DNA of 64,000 nt from Syntrophus aciditrophicus SB (GCF_000013405.1 NC_007759.1:186001-250000), one strand, 5' to 3'; positions 46,853-57,161 are shown, numbered from the stretch's first letter. Notes: generated by a model not told the origin, from the letters alone. Numbers and translations are program-made.

Positions 46853-48415
46853 TCAGGCGTCGTTCCGATTCTGAAAGGAACAGGATACAAGCGTTCCTCC
46901 CGTTTCGTCTTTCGTGATGTTCAGGGTCGCTCCGATCATCGAGGCGCGGTACTGCATGATATGCAAACCCATGCCTCTTCCCTGAGTGACGGCGTTGCTG
47001 ATACCGCAGCCGTTGTCCTGAACTGTAAGAATCACGACATCCTCCCGCTGGCGGAGCGCAATTGCCACACTGTCTGCTTTTCCATGTTTGATGGCGTTGT
47101 TCAAAGCCTCCTGCACGATTCGATATATGTGCGTGGCTACCGCCTGATCACTGATCAGGATCGGGTCCGCATAAGAGAAAGTACAGGAAATTCCGAAAAG
47201 TTTTTCCATGTTGGCCGCCAATGAAGAAAGGGCCATCATGAGTCCGTCTGCTTCCAGGCGGACGGGATTCAGGCCGCGGGCAAATTCTCTCGTCATCGTG
47301 ATGGCCTGGTCGATCAGCTCCACAATTTCAGATACATCGGCAGGTTCCAGTGGCTGGTGCCCGGCGATTTTTCTCTCGAGGACCTTGCCCATGAAGCCGA
47401 TGCCGGCCAGATGCTGACACAGACTGTCATGCAGATCCCTGCCGATTCGCCTCTGCTCCCTTCCACTGATTTCCAGGATCTCCCTTTCCTGGCGCTTCCT
47501 CCAGGTGATATCCCGGACAATCGCGAGAACGTTGTTGTGGGAATAGGGAACCATGCGGATTTCAAGATCCTTTCTTCCCTCGCGAAAGGGAATGTTCTGT
47601 TCAAAGATCTGCACACCCCCTGTTTCCAGGGTATACCGCACATTGGCCATAATCTGATCGATCATTCGACGTGACAGAACCTTATGCAGTTCCACGATGT
47701 CGTAAAGGTTTCGGCCAAGAAGCCGCGGGGGGATAAATCGGGATATATCGAACTGACCTTCGTGAAAGCCGATCAGTTCACCCTTTTCGTTGACCTGAAA
47801 CATCAAATCCGGGATGGCGTCAAGAAGCGCTCTGTTTTTGGATTCACTTTCCTGAAGGGCTTCCTCGGCCCGCTTCCGGACGACAATCTCTCCGATTCGT
47901 TCCGCGATGACCTTGATCAGACTTCGCTCTTCCTTCAGAAACGGACCTTCATCCCTCTGAGGTTTTTCCGCACTGTAGAAAACGTCAAGAAAACCGGCCT
48001 TCTTGCCATGAAGAACGATCCGCTGCGACTGCCTCCATATCGTCTCCGTGAAAGAAGCGCTTTTGAATTCCATATTGCCCAGCACGATCCGGCTGCAGGC
48101 AATCTCCGGATACTGCCAGGCCATGGGAATAACATCCACGGTCTGCTGCAGAACTTCTTCAAGTGTCAGACCCTGTTTTTCCACAATGCTGGAAATCTTA
48201 TAAAGGCAGTTCAGTTCCTTGACGCGTTCCTTGAGCTGGTCGGTCAGCTCTACAAGAATCTTCTGAGAATTTTTGAGCTTCTGTTCGGATTCCTTGAACC
48301 GCGCAATCTTCTGTTCGGCCTTCTTTAAGGCGGCGTAAAGACGGGGCGCTGAACCGCTGTCGGATTCTTCGAGGGGCTCGTCCTGTTTTTTCCTTTCTTC
48401 TCTTTCTTTGTCCAT
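46853..48415 (-). CDS. PAS-domain sensor histidine kinase (HisKA_3, NarX-like)
   Basis: 520 residues from ATG 48415 (MDKEREERKKQDEPLEE); the frame runs further upstream through carB in non-protein-like sequence. A coiled coil (AEQKIARFKESEQKLKNSQ) is followed by a GAF-like region (about 65-215) and a PAS domain (about 220-320). The dimerisation H-box is EQRRIGRDLHDSLCQHLAGI. The HATPase has LNNAIKHGKADSVAI and DNGCGISNAVTQGRGMGLHI. No membrane segment, so it senses a cytoplasmic signal. It begins 19 bp after carB and is followed by its response regulator. Confidence 0.93.
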   Translation of the reverse strand: MDKEREERKKQDEPLEESDSGSAPRLYAALKKAEQKIARFKESEQKLKNSQKILVELTDQLKERVKELNCLYKISSIVEKQGLTLEEVLQQTVDVIPMAWQYPEIACSRIVLGNMEFKSASFTETIWRQSQRIVLHGKKAGFLDVFYSAEKPQRDEGPFLKEERSLIKVIAERIGEIVVRKRAEEALQESESKNRALLDAIPDLMFQVNEKGELIGFHEGQFDISRFIPPRLLGRNLYDIVELHKVLSRRMIDQIMANVRYTLETGGVQIFEQNIPFREGRKDLEIRMVPYSHNNVLAIVRDITWRKRQEREILEISGREQRRIGRDLHDSLCQHLAGIGFMGKVLERKIAGHQPLEPADVSEIVELIDQAITMTREFARGLNPVRLEADGLMMALSSLAANMEKLFGISCTFSYADPILISDQAVATHIYRIVQEALNNAIKHGKADSVAIALRQREDVVILTVQDNGCGISNAVTQGRGMGLHIMQYRASMIGATLNITKDETGGTLVSCSFQNRNDA

Positions 48416-48434
48416 CAGTAAGAATGTCCAAAGG

Positions 48435-51400
48435 TCACTTGATGTCTCTGTGGTAGCTCTGCAGAGACTTCGCCCGCCCATGACCCTGACGGAACGCGGC
48501 GATTCCCTTGACTGCCGCGTCTGCCGCCGCGATGGTCGTGATATAGGGCACCCTGAATTTGATCGCCGACTTGCGGATGTAGGAATCGTCGTAAGCGCTG
48601 GTTCTGCCGCTCGGCGAGTTGATGATAAGCTGAATCTCCCCGTTTTTGATGCTGTCGACGATATTGGGACGTCCCTCATGCATCTTCAGGATCATCTGGG
48701 CGTCGATGCCGTGGTCCGCAAGATACCGCTGGGTGCCCCGGGTGGCCATGATCCGGAAACCCAGATCCTGAAACTTCTTGGCCGCGCTGAGAATTCCGCC
48801 CTTGTCCTTCTGTTCCACCGTGATCAGGACTGTTCCCTCGGCGGGCAGAACCTGTTGGGCCGCTTCCTCCGCCTTGTAAAAGGCGAGACCGAAGGAGTTG
48901 GCCAGACCGAGGACTTCTCCGGTAGAGCGCATCTCCGGACCCAGTACCGGGTCGACTTCCTGGAACATATTGAAGGGGAATACCGCTTCCTTGACGCCGA
49001 AGTGGGGGATCGCGCGTGTGGAAAGATTGAGCTCCGAGAGTTTCTTCCCCAGCATGACCTGGGTGGCAATCCGGGCCATGGAGATGTTGCAGATCTTGGA
49101 AACCAGAGGTACGGTCCGCGAGGCCCTGGGATTGGCTTCCAGGATGTAAACCACATCGTCGGCGATGGCGTACTGGATGTTCATCAGGCCCACCACTCCG
49201 AACTCGATGGCGATGGTCCTGGTATACTCGTTGATCGTTTCGAGATGCCTGGGAGCGATACTGATCGGTGGAATGACGCAGGCGGAGTCGCCGGAATGGA
49301 TGCCCGCCAGTTCGATATGCTCCATGACGGCCGGGACGAAGGCGTCGGTCCCGTCGGATATGGCGTCGGCCTCCGCCTCGATGGCGTTTTCCAGAAATTT
49401 GTCGATAAGAATGGGCCGTTCCGGGGTGACCCCGACCGCGGCAGCCACGTAGCGTTTCAGCATCTCCTCATCATGAACGACTTCCATGCCCCTTCCTCCC
49501 AGAACATAGGAAGGACGAACCATAAGAGGGTAACCGATCCGTTTGGCGACATCCAGGGCTTCCTGCAGATTGATGGCCATTCCAGATTCCGGCATGGGGA
49601 TTCCCAATTTGCGCATCATCTTGCGGAAGCGGTCCCGGTCCTCGGCCAGATCGATGGTTTCCGGAGAAGTCCCGATGATCCGGACCCCCGCTTTTTCCAG
49701 TTCGCCGGCGATATTCAGAGGCGTCTGACCTCCGAACTGGGCGATCACGCCTTCGGGTTTTTCCTTTTCATAGATGCTCAGGACGTCCTCCACGGTCAGC
49801 GGTTCGAAATAGAGTTTGTTGGAGGTGTCGTAATCCGTAGAAACCGTTTCGGGATTGCAGTTGACCATGATGGACTCATAGCCTTCATCCCGAATGGCAA
49901 AGGCCGCGTGAACGCAGCAGTAATCGAATTCGATGCCCTGGCCGATCCGGTTGGGTCCGCCGCCCAGAACCATGATCTTTTTCCGGTCACTGACTGTCAC
50001 CTTGTCGGGGGCGTTGTATGTGGAGTAATAGTAGGCTGCGTTTTCCACTCCGCTGACGGGTACCGGCTCCCAGGCTTCGATTACGCCCAGGGCGGTTCGC
50101 TGCTTCCGGATATCTGCTTCCGGGACGCCGAGGATCTGGGCGAGATAGCGGTCGGCAAAACCGTCTTTCTTTGCCTTCACAAGTAGTTCATCAGGCAGAG
50201 CTTTCCCCCTGAAGGAAAGAATTTTTTCTTCGAGATCAACCAGTTCCTTCATCTGTTCGAGAAACCAGCTTTTGATGTGAGTTTTCTTGTGAAGCAGATC
50301 GAGGTCGGCGCCCTTGCGGATCGCTTCGTACATGAGGAACTGCCGTTCACTGGAAGGTTCCGATAGACGCTCCAGCAGGTCATCGAGACTTCTGCTGTTG
50401 AAGTCCTTCACGAATCCAAGACCGTAGCGCCCCTTTTCCAGTGAGCGGATCGCTTTCTGGAAGGCCTCCTTGTAGTTCTTGCCGATGCTCATCACTTCAC
50501 CCACGGCCCGCATCTGCGTGCCGAGCTTGTCCTGCGCGCCGGGGAACTTTTCGAAATCCCACCGGGCGAACTTGATGACAACATAGTCTCCCCAGGGGGT
50601 GTACTTGTCCAGGGTTCCTTCCCGCCAGTAAGGAATCTCGTCAAGGGTCAGCCCACCCGCGAGCATGGAAGAGACCAGGGCAATGGGGAAACCCGTGGCC
50701 TTCGAGGCGAGGGCGGAGGACCGGGAGGTGCGGGGATTGATCTCGATGATGACAACCCGCCCTGTTTCCGGATTGTGGGCAAACTGAATATTGGTCCCGC
50801 CGATGACCTGAATGGCCTCGACAATGGCGTAGGAATATTTCTGTAAACGCTCCTGCAATTCCGGGGAGATGGTCAGCATGGGCGCAGTGCAGTAGGAATC
50901 TCCGGTATGGACGCCCATGGCATCGACATTTTCGATGAAGCAGACAGTGATCATCTGGTTTTTTTCGTCGCGGACCACTTCCAGTTCCAACTCCTCCCAG
51001 CCGAGGACGGATTCTTCAATCAGGATCTGTCCGACGCGGCTTGCCGAAATCCCGCGACTGGCAACAGCCCGGAGTTCCTCCAGATTATAAACCAGACCGC
51101 CGCCCGTGCCACCCATGGTATAGGCCGGGCGAACAACCACCGGGTAGCCGAGTTTTGAGGCGATTTTCTCCGCTTCCTCCACGGTATAGGCAGGTTCGCT
51201 TTTCGGCATGTCGATTCCCAGGCGTGTCATGGTTTCCTTGAAAGCGATCCGATCCTCGCCGCGCTCTATGGCGTCTACCTGCACCCCGATAACCTTTACC
51301 CCGTATTTTTCCAGGATGCCCAGTTTCGCCAGCTCCGCCGTCAGGTTCAAGCCTGTCTGTCCTCCCAGATTGGGGAGGATGGCGTCGGGTTTTTCGTTTT

Positions 51401-51635
51401 CAATGATTTCAATCATGGACTGGACATTCAGTGGCTCGATGTAAGTGACATCAGCCGTTCCGGGATCCGTCATGATGGTCGCCGGATTAGAGTTGACCAG
51501 GATAATTTCGTAACCAAGCTTCCGCAGGGCCTTGCAGGCCTGGGTGCCGGAATAATCAAATTCACAGGCCTGGCCGATGACAATGGGCCCGGAACCAATG
51601 ATCATGATTTTTTTGATATCGTTGCGTTTCGGCAT
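48435..51635 (-). CDS. carB: Carbamoyl-phosphate synthase large subunit
   Basis: 1066 residues, full length. Two homologous ATP-grasp halves are visible: the first starts IMIIGSGPIVIGQACEFDYS and has VVRPAYTMGGTGGGLVYN; the second starts KIMVLGGGPNRIGQGIEFDY and has MVRPSYVLGGRGMEVVHD. A C-terminal MGS-like regulatory domain ends the protein. It makes carbamoyl phosphate for pyrimidines and arginine with CarA, which is not in the window. AGGAGG lies upstream of the ATG. A long open frame on the opposite strand is a shadow. Confidence 0.98.
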   Translation of the reverse strand: MPKRNDIKKIMIIGSGPIVIGQACEFDYSGTQACKALRKLGYEIILVNSNPATIMTDPGTADVTYIEPLNVQSMIEIIENEKPDAILPNLGGQTGLNLTAELAKLGILEKYGVKVIGVQVDAIERGEDRIAFKETMTRLGIDMPKSEPAYTVEEAEKIASKLGYPVVVRPAYTMGGTGGGLVYNLEELRAVASRGISASRVGQILIEESVLGWEELELEVVRDEKNQMITVCFIENVDAMGVHTGDSYCTAPMLTISPELQERLQKYSYAIVEAIQVIGGTNIQFAHNPETGRVVIIEINPRTSRSSALASKATGFPIALVSSMLAGGLTLDEIPYWREGTLDKYTPWGDYVVIKFARWDFEKFPGAQDKLGTQMRAVGEVMSIGKNYKEAFQKAIRSLEKGRYGLGFVKDFNSRSLDDLLERLSEPSSERQFLMYEAIRKGADLDLLHKKTHIKSWFLEQMKELVDLEEKILSFRGKALPDELLVKAKKDGFADRYLAQILGVPEADIRKQRTALGVIEAWEPVPVSGVENAAYYYSTYNAPDKVTVSDRKKIMVLGGGPNRIGQGIEFDYCCVHAAFAIRDEGYESIMVNCNPETVSTDYDTSNKLYFEPLTVEDVLSIYEKEKPEGVIAQFGGQTPLNIAGELEKAGVRIIGTSPETIDLAEDRDRFRKMMRKLGIPMPESGMAINLQEALDVAKRIGYPLMVRPSYVLGGRGMEVVHDEEMLKRYVAAAVGVTPERPILIDKFLENAIEAEADAISDGTDAFVPAVMEHIELAGIHSGDSACVIPPISIAPRHLETINEYTRTIAIEFGVVGLMNIQYAIADDVVYILEANPRASRTVPLVSKICNISMARIATQVMLGKKLSELNLSTRAIPHFGVKEAVFPFNMFQEVDPVLGPEMRSTGEVLGLANSFGLAFYKAEEAAQQVLPAEGTVLITVEQKDKGGILSAAKKFQDLGFRIMATRGTQRYLADHGIDAQMILKMHEGRPNIVDSIKNGEIQLIINSPSGRTSAYDDSYIRKSAIKFRVPYITTIAAADAAVKGIAAFRQGHGRAKSLQSYHRDIK

Positions 51636-51779
51636 AAGGGAGCATCCTCCTGAAAAGAGTTCATGGGACTGTTAAAAAAACCGATTTACATTCAAACCGG
51701 GCTTAATCATTATGATAATGTGTCAGGCACGGGCGGACTATAGGTAAGTCAATCTTCATTGTCAAGAGATATAAAAGAC

Positions 51780-53033
51780 TTAAATATCAATGCCTTTCAT
51801 CCAGTTTTTCCCGCCCAGAATCCGGGCTGCGATCATGCTGCACACATTGTCGCCGGTGGCGTTGACCATGGTTGCCGGTGGATCGACCAGGACGCCGATC
51901 ATGGAGATAATAGGAAAGGCCTCCAGGGGAAAGCCGTAGAGAGAGATAATCAGCAGTTCACCGATGAAGCCGCCGCCGGGGATTCCACTCATCACGGTCC
52001 CGCTCAGCAGGGCAATGCCGACTGCGGTCAGAAGCGTTCCCGGCCCGGAAAAATCCATTTGAAAGATGCCGAAGAGAAAGGCGATCTTCAGGACCGCGGC
52101 CAGACAGGAGCCATCCATGTGGATAGTCGCGCCGATGGGAATGATCAGTTCGCTGATGTCTTTCGGGACGCCGCTTCTGTTGGCCGCTTCCAGATTGGAG
52201 GGGATGGTGGCGACGCTGCTCCCTGTGGCAAGAGCGGTCAGGGCAGGTGGGATGATGTTTTTCCAGAAAGTCCGCACCCCCCGTCCTTTTCCGGCGAGAT
52301 AGGCGTAAATCGTGAATCCGGTGAAAAAGTAGAAAATCGTCAGGGGGTAATAAAGGCTCATGGCCCGGAAATAGGATCCCAGGAGATCCGGTCCGAAAAC
52401 GCCCGTAAGATAAGCGAAGTAGGCGCATAATCCGACAGGCGCGTAATACATGATAAAAGAAATCACTTTCATCATCACGTCGCTTGCCGAGGTCAGAAAA
52501 TCGGCAAATGCCCGTCCTCTTTCCTTCAAGCTGGAGGTGGCCAGCCCGACCAGAATGGAGAAAAGAATGAGGGCCAGCATGTTCTTTTTTGACAGGATCT
52601 CATTAAAATCATTCGCGGTAAATGCTTTGACAATCTGCTCCGACGTTTTCAGTTGTTGAATGTCTCCGGCCGATTGCAACTCGATATGAACTCCCGTTGC
52701 CGGCGGATAAATTGAAACCCCGATAACCATAAGCACCGAGGCTGCTGTCCCGGTCAGGATAAAGACTGCCAGCATGGCGGACAGAATTTTACCCAGCCGC
52801 CGCCCGTTGGACATTCCCGCCACAGCTGAGGCAATGGAGAAAAATACGAGGGGAACAAGGGCTGTGAAGAGAAGATTGAGGAAGATATCACCCAGGGGTT
52901 TGAGAAGGGCGGCATCCTTTTTAAGCAGGATGCCCAGTCCGGAGCCGACCAGGATGGAAAGGATCAGAAGCAGGGTGAATCCGTAGGATTTGAAAAAGGT
53001 TGAAGTCTTTTTTCCCTTGAGTCGTCCGTCCAT
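51780..53033 (-). CDS. Dicarboxylate/amino acid:cation symporter (DAACS family)
   Basis: 417 residues, about 8 membrane helices plus two re-entrant loops as in GltPh/DctA. Signature elements are FTALVPLVFFSIASAVAG, the HP1 serine region LATGSSVATIPSN, GATIHMDGSCLAA (helix 7), SGIPGGGFIGELL (HP2) and DPPATMVNATGDNVCSMIAA (helix 8). The helix-8 segment has Pro-Ala-Thr where many members have R-T-x-x-N, so the substrate (dicarboxylate, glutamate or neutral amino acid) is open. It stands apart from the cobalamin genes upstream on the same strand. Confidence 0.9.
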   Translation of the reverse strand: MDGRLKGKKTSTFFKSYGFTLLLILSILVGSGLGILLKKDAALLKPLGDIFLNLLFTALVPLVFFSIASAVAGMSNGRRLGKILSAMLAVFILTGTAASVLMVIGVSIYPPATGVHIELQSAGDIQQLKTSEQIVKAFTANDFNEILSKKNMLALILFSILVGLATSSLKERGRAFADFLTSASDVMMKVISFIMYYAPVGLCAYFAYLTGVFGPDLLGSYFRAMSLYYPLTIFYFFTGFTIYAYLAGKGRGVRTFWKNIIPPALTALATGSSVATIPSNLEAANRSGVPKDISELIIPIGATIHMDGSCLAAVLKIAFLFGIFQMDFSGPGTLLTAVGIALLSGTVMSGIPGGGFIGELLIISLYGFPLEAFPIISMIGVLVDPPATMVNATGDNVCSMIAARILGGKNWMKGIDI

Positions 53034-53215
53034 GATTGCCTTTATGTTTCAGCGTGCCCGTCTGGAACAGGAGGAGTTTTGGAATCCAGGCATTTGGACT
53101 GCCTGTCTGCGGGTGCCCCTTATAGCCGTATCCGGTCTGAGAGTCAAGGGAAATACCGGATTACCCGAAGTCGATGTGCTCCTCTTCCTTGAATTGCTTG
53201 CCGGGGGCACAAACT

Positions 53216-54055
53216 TTACTTTGAGCCCTGAAGGACAAACCGGATCGGGACATCACCCCAGGTGCGGATGCGAACATTGTTTTTGATCGCCGGGTAAAAT
53301 TTCCATTTTTTGACTGCGTTGAGTGCCGCCTGATCGAGGATGGCATATCCCGAGGATTTTTTTACCAGAAGTTGACCTGGCGATCCATTTTCCAGAATTT
53401 CCACGGATATTAGAACCACTCCTTCATAGCCCTTTTGCCTTGCGATGTGCGGATAAACGGGGAGAGGGGCGTGGCCGTAGCGGGAAGCGGCTGAGCGAAG
53501 AGTTCCTCTTGATTCTTCCCGTTTGTCATCGTTTTCACCGGCTGATCCGGGGGACATGGAGCCGCCTTCCTGAAATTTTGCAGCCGTTCCTGCGGCGGTT
53601 GCCGGCGTGGTGGCCTGCAGGGCAACGACACTTCCATCGGATTGAGGATTCGATCCGGCGGGGGCGATGACCTTCGCATCCCTGATGATGTTCGTTTTGT
53701 TCCTGACCGCCTCCGTGTCAAGTAAAGAAGGGGCATCCGGCGGCTTTCCCAGGAATTTACTTTTCGATTTTTGTATTTTTTTCACCTCTGATGCGCTGGA
53801 GTCCAGACCCTGGATGCGGTTTCCTGGTTGTTGAACCGGTTTCCCGGAAACAGGAGAGGAGAGATTGACGAGGGATACGGAAAATCCCGGCGCTTTTTTC
53901 GCCTTTCCCGACACTGAATGCATCGCGACCGCCGTGATGACAAGCAGGATTGCCAGGGCATGCAGGACGAGAGACGCCATTCCCGCCAAGAAAATCTCTT
54001 TTCGGGGAATGGGTGATCTTTCATGTTCCATAAGGTGCGGTGAACTGCTGATCAT
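53216..54055 (-). CDS. tonB: TonB-family energy transducer
   Basis: About 279 residues from ATG 54055 (MISSSPHLMEHERSPIPRK), with GGACAGGA upstream; the frame extends 26 codons earlier, into btuF. One N-terminal membrane helix (ASLVLHALAILLVITAVA) is followed by a long Pro/Ser/Lys linker across the periplasm. The C-terminal TonB domain has YPHIARQKGYEGVVLISVEI, then LDQAALNAVKKWKFYPAI. It should transmit proton-motive force from ExbBD (not here) to the receptor at 55.1-57.1 kb. It is the last gene of the cobalamin uptake locus. Confidence 0.88.
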   Translation of the reverse strand: MISSSPHLMEHERSPIPRKEIFLAGMASLVLHALAILLVITAVAMHSVSGKAKKAPGFSVSLVNLSSPVSGKPVQQPGNRIQGLDSSASEVKKIQKSKSKFLGKPPDAPSLLDTEAVRNKTNIIRDAKVIAPAGSNPQSDGSVVALQATTPATAAGTAAKFQEGGSMSPGSAGENDDKREESRGTLRSAASRYGHAPLPVYPHIARQKGYEGVVLISVEILENGSPGQLLVKKSSGYAILDQAALNAVKKWKFYPAIKNNVRIRTWGDVPIRFVLQGSK

Positions 54056-54090
54056 TGGATCCTGTCCATTATCGATACCGTCGCATCGCT

Positions 54091-55032
54091 TTAACGGGAC
54101 TTCCCTCTGCCGGTCTTTTCCAGACGCACGCATTCCGGATGCAGGATTTCAGCGATTTTTTCCAGTCCATGGACAATTCGGGGAGAGAAGCGATCCGTCA
54201 GATCGGAGTCGATGAAGTAAATCCGCCGATTCCGAACGGCAGGGATATCCTGCCATCGGCTCCAGGAATCCAGAGCCGCTTTCCGGGACGCCTTTCCGAT
54301 CATGGAGGAAATCAGGATAACGTCCGGTCGTTCCTTGATGACCGACTCCATGCTGTACCGGGGATATTTGCCTTGTGCGCGCCCCGCGATATTAATCCCC
54401 CCGGCCATGCCGATCAGTTCATGGTAAATGGTGTTTCTGCCGATGGAGATGAGGGGATTCGAATCGATCTGAACAAAAACTTTCGGCTTCCGGCAATCGA
54501 CGGTTCGTGAGACGATCCTGTCCGCCTTTCTTTTCATTTCACCGGCCAGTTTCCGGGCGGCTGCATCCCGCCCTGTGATTCTGCCGATGTTGACGATGGT
54601 TTCCGCAATGTTAGAAAACCTTTGCGGATTTGTTACATAAACCGGGATTCCGGCCATCGCCAGTTTGTCGACGGCTTCCTTCCGGTTTCCATTGGTTGTC
54701 CCGATCACCAGATCCGGATGCAATCCGAGGATTCTCTCCAGGGAGAGATTGATGTAACTGCCCACCTTCGGTCTGGTCCGGGCTGCTTCCGGGTAATCGC
54801 TGAACCGGGTGACGCCGACAATTTCTTTTTCCAGCCCAAGGGCAAAAAGGATCTCTGTGATATCCGGCGCCAGGGAAACGATTCTCCGGGGATGGGCGGG
54901 CACATTGACACGTCGGCCTGTTTCATCCGTCAGAACGCCTGCATGAGCGGAAGAGAAGAACGCCGGGCTCATCAGGATGAAGAGAAGAAAGAGCGCTCCT
55001 TTAACTTTAATTATGGGATGTCGGGTCATCAT
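54091..55032 (-). CDS. btuF: Cobalamin ABC transporter periplasmic binding protein BtuF-like
   Basis: 313 residues: a cleavable signal peptide (ALFLLFILMSPAFFSSAHA) and a TroA/BtuF-type bilobed binding domain. Motifs: RRIVSLAPDITEILFALGLE, VVGVTRF-type segment, ILGLHPDLVIGTTNGNR and KPKVFVQIDSNPLISIGRNT. Assignment to cobalamin rather than siderophore rests on the two cobalamin riboswitches in this locus. tonB starts 36 bp after its stop. Confidence 0.85.
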   Translation of the reverse strand: MMTRHPIIKVKGALFLLFILMSPAFFSSAHAGVLTDETGRRVNVPAHPRRIVSLAPDITEILFALGLEKEIVGVTRFSDYPEAARTRPKVGSYINLSLERILGLHPDLVIGTTNGNRKEAVDKLAMAGIPVYVTNPQRFSNIAETIVNIGRITGRDAAARKLAGEMKRKADRIVSRTVDCRKPKVFVQIDSNPLISIGRNTIYHELIGMAGGINIAGRAQGKYPRYSMESVIKERPDVILISSMIGKASRKAALDSWSRWQDIPAVRNRRIYFIDSDLTDRFSPRIVHGLEKIAEILHPECVRLEKTGRGKSR

Positions 55033-55053
55033 GAGGTTTTACATTCCGGCAGC

Positions 55054-55117
55054 AGGGTTCAGGGGGGGTGGTTTCCTTCCGGAAGGATGAAACCGCCCCC
55101 CCCCCCCCCTGAACCCT
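55054..55117 (-). terminator. Long hairpin with a 14-C tract between btuB and btuF
   Basis: Left arm 55054-55075 (AGGGTTCA, seven G, then TGGTTTC) pairs with right arm 55089-55117 (GAAACCG, fourteen C, then TGAACCCT). The outer and inner pairings are perfect, with unequal G and C runs between them. It lies in the 106-bp gap between the receptor and btuF and could attenuate transcription between them. No T-run follows. Confidence 0.5.
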
Positions 55118-55138
55118 CGCATGGCAGTTCAATAAAAT

Positions 55139-57136
55139 TTAAAACTTCAGGGATATTCCACCCTTCACGGTTATGCCTGGCAGCGGATAATAACCGCCCC
55201 AGTAGATGAGCGCGTGTTTCTCGTCGGTAAGATTCTCCACACCGGCGAAGGCGGACAGCTTCAAGTTTTTGATGGTCGGTCTGTAATAAAGGAAGAGATT
55301 ATAAACGGTGTAGTCGTCAACCTTTTCCAGTACATTGCTGTCGTCCCCACCCTGATAATTTTTGCCGATGTATTTCACCTCCGGATTCAGCTCCAGACCG
55401 TAAGGCAGATACAGAATGACACCGGCGCTGCCCAAAATTTCAGGCACCAGAGGGACATCCTTCCCGAAATTCGGTCCGCTGCGGAATTCGGAATTGCGGT
55501 ACGACAACTGGCCATACACTTTGGCCACCTTCTCCCACAGGTACGATGCGCCCAATTCAATCCCTTCACGTCTGGTTTTATCGAGATTGATTTGATTCCC
55601 GGAGGCATTCGTAGCGATTTCGTTTTCCATATCGATCCGGTACAGAGTCAGATCAAGGGACAGATTCCGCAGAAGGAAGAAATTCGCGCCCACTTCGTAA
55701 GTCTTTCCTGTTTCCATTTCAAGATCCGTCAGAAAGGCATCTGAACCGTAGCCGTAATAAGATGCTTGTTCATCTAGAAAGGGATAGCGGAACACCGTTG
55801 CATATTTCACAAACACTTTCGATTTTTCCCCGATCAGCCAGGTCAGAGCCGATTCGAAGGCTTCACCCTCATGTGTTTTCTCTTCGTCAAAAACGAGCGT
55901 ACCGTTCGTCCTGATTTCTTTTCCCTGAATTTTGGCCCTTTCCGTTCGATAACCCAGGGTAAAAATCAGATCCTCCTGCACATGCAGTTCGTTTCGGACG
56001 TAGAAACCGAGAGTTTTTCGCGACAAGTCGGCAGTGCTCTGTCTGGACGTCTGTTCCCGATCACTGAACCCTTCTTTATCCAGTTTTTCGTCATAATGAT
56101 CCAAGCCGAAGGTCAGTGTATTCTTGTGATTGAAAATATTTCTGTCCAAGACATATCGTGGGGTAATTCCGTAGGAGTCTAGGTTAACCAGAGAGTAGGA
56201 CGACCAAGATTTCATGTTATATTCAGTTTCTTTGGACCCGTACAGCAATTGGATATGTAGGCTTCCCGCGTCGCCGAAGTGTGATTCCAAGGCGAGATTG
56301 GCATGGAAGTCGGTGTTTTCCCTGTCATCATCGGGATTGCCGATCTGTCTGCGGTCCTGTTCATATTGGAGCTTGGTCAGGGAACCCGGCAGATCGAAGT
56401 CAGATCGGTTATAGGATAAGGCCAAAGAAGCATTCCATGTCTCATTGCCTTCGTAACCCAGATTGAGACCGGCTCCCCGTGACGAATACTTCGAACGGGC
56501 GCGGTAACCCTGAATTTCCTGATTTTCTCCGTTCAGGGAATAGGAAATTTTTCCTTCCGATCCGCGAACTCCCGCCTGTTCATCATGGAGACCGTAACTT
56601 CCCGCGATAAACGAGGCGGAGAATTCGGGCTTTCCTTCTCCTTTTTTCGTGATAATGTTGATCACCCCGGCAACGGCGGAGTCCCCGTACAGCACGCTTC
56701 CAGCACCCCGGACAACTTCGATCCTCTCGATGTTGCTCAGGGATGTCTGAAGCCAGTTGATCGATTTCATATCCGGATTGTTCAGTCGTTTGCCGTCCAG
56801 CAGAACAAGGGTTTTGCCGTGAGGATTGTCGCCGCCGAAACCCCGGAGATCGATAAGAGCCTCAGAAGGGTTACCCGAGTATGTTCGGACCTGAATGTTT
56901 TCAAGCCTGTCCAGAACTTCAGCGATGCTGGTCGCTCCGGATTCCTCAATATCCTTCGCTGTAATGATACTGACATTCGCCGGCACCTGGCGGATCTCTT
57001 CCTTATTTCTTGTTGCCGTAACCACGATTTCTTCCATCGGCACGGCGTCGGGTTCGCTCTGGCCGTAAACTTGCGGGCAGAAAAACAGGCATCCACTCAA
57101 CATCCATAAAACAACAGTTAAAGTATGACGATTCAT
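55139..57136 (-). CDS. btuB: TonB-dependent outer-membrane cobalamin receptor BtuB-like
   Basis: 665 residues. A signal peptide (VLWMLSGCLFFCPQVYGQ) is followed by the TonB box MEEIVVTATRNKEE near residue 34. The plug domain has VSIITAKDIEESGATSIAEV, ALIDLRGFGG and IERIEVVRGAGSVLYGDSAV. About 22 beta strands follow, ending ITVKGGISLKF with terminal Phe. A cobalamin riboswitch lies upstream, which supports vitamin B12 or a related corrinoid as the ligand. GAAAGGA precedes the ATG. Confidence 0.9.
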   Translation of the reverse strand: MNRHTLTVVLWMLSGCLFFCPQVYGQSEPDAVPMEEIVVTATRNKEEIRQVPANVSIITAKDIEESGATSIAEVLDRLENIQVRTYSGNPSEALIDLRGFGGDNPHGKTLVLLDGKRLNNPDMKSINWLQTSLSNIERIEVVRGAGSVLYGDSAVAGVINIITKKGEGKPEFSASFIAGSYGLHDEQAGVRGSEGKISYSLNGENQEIQGYRARSKYSSRGAGLNLGYEGNETWNASLALSYNRSDFDLPGSLTKLQYEQDRRQIGNPDDDRENTDFHANLALESHFGDAGSLHIQLLYGSKETEYNMKSWSSYSLVNLDSYGITPRYVLDRNIFNHKNTLTFGLDHYDEKLDKEGFSDREQTSRQSTADLSRKTLGFYVRNELHVQEDLIFTLGYRTERAKIQGKEIRTNGTLVFDEEKTHEGEAFESALTWLIGEKSKVFVKYATVFRYPFLDEQASYYGYGSDAFLTDLEMETGKTYEVGANFFLLRNLSLDLTLYRIDMENEIATNASGNQINLDKTRREGIELGASYLWEKVAKVYGQLSYRNSEFRSGPNFGKDVPLVPEILGSAGVILYLPYGLELNPEVKYIGKNYQGGDDSNVLEKVDDYTVYNLFLYYRPTIKNLKLSAFAGVENLTDEKHALIYWGGYYPLPGITVKGGISLKF

Positions 57137-57161
57137 TTCCTTTCAACTCCTTTTGAATTTC

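Noticed and set aside
48408-50186. A 592-codon open frame opposite carB
   Set aside because: It is the antisense of a clear carB; composition and lack of domains mark it as a shadow.
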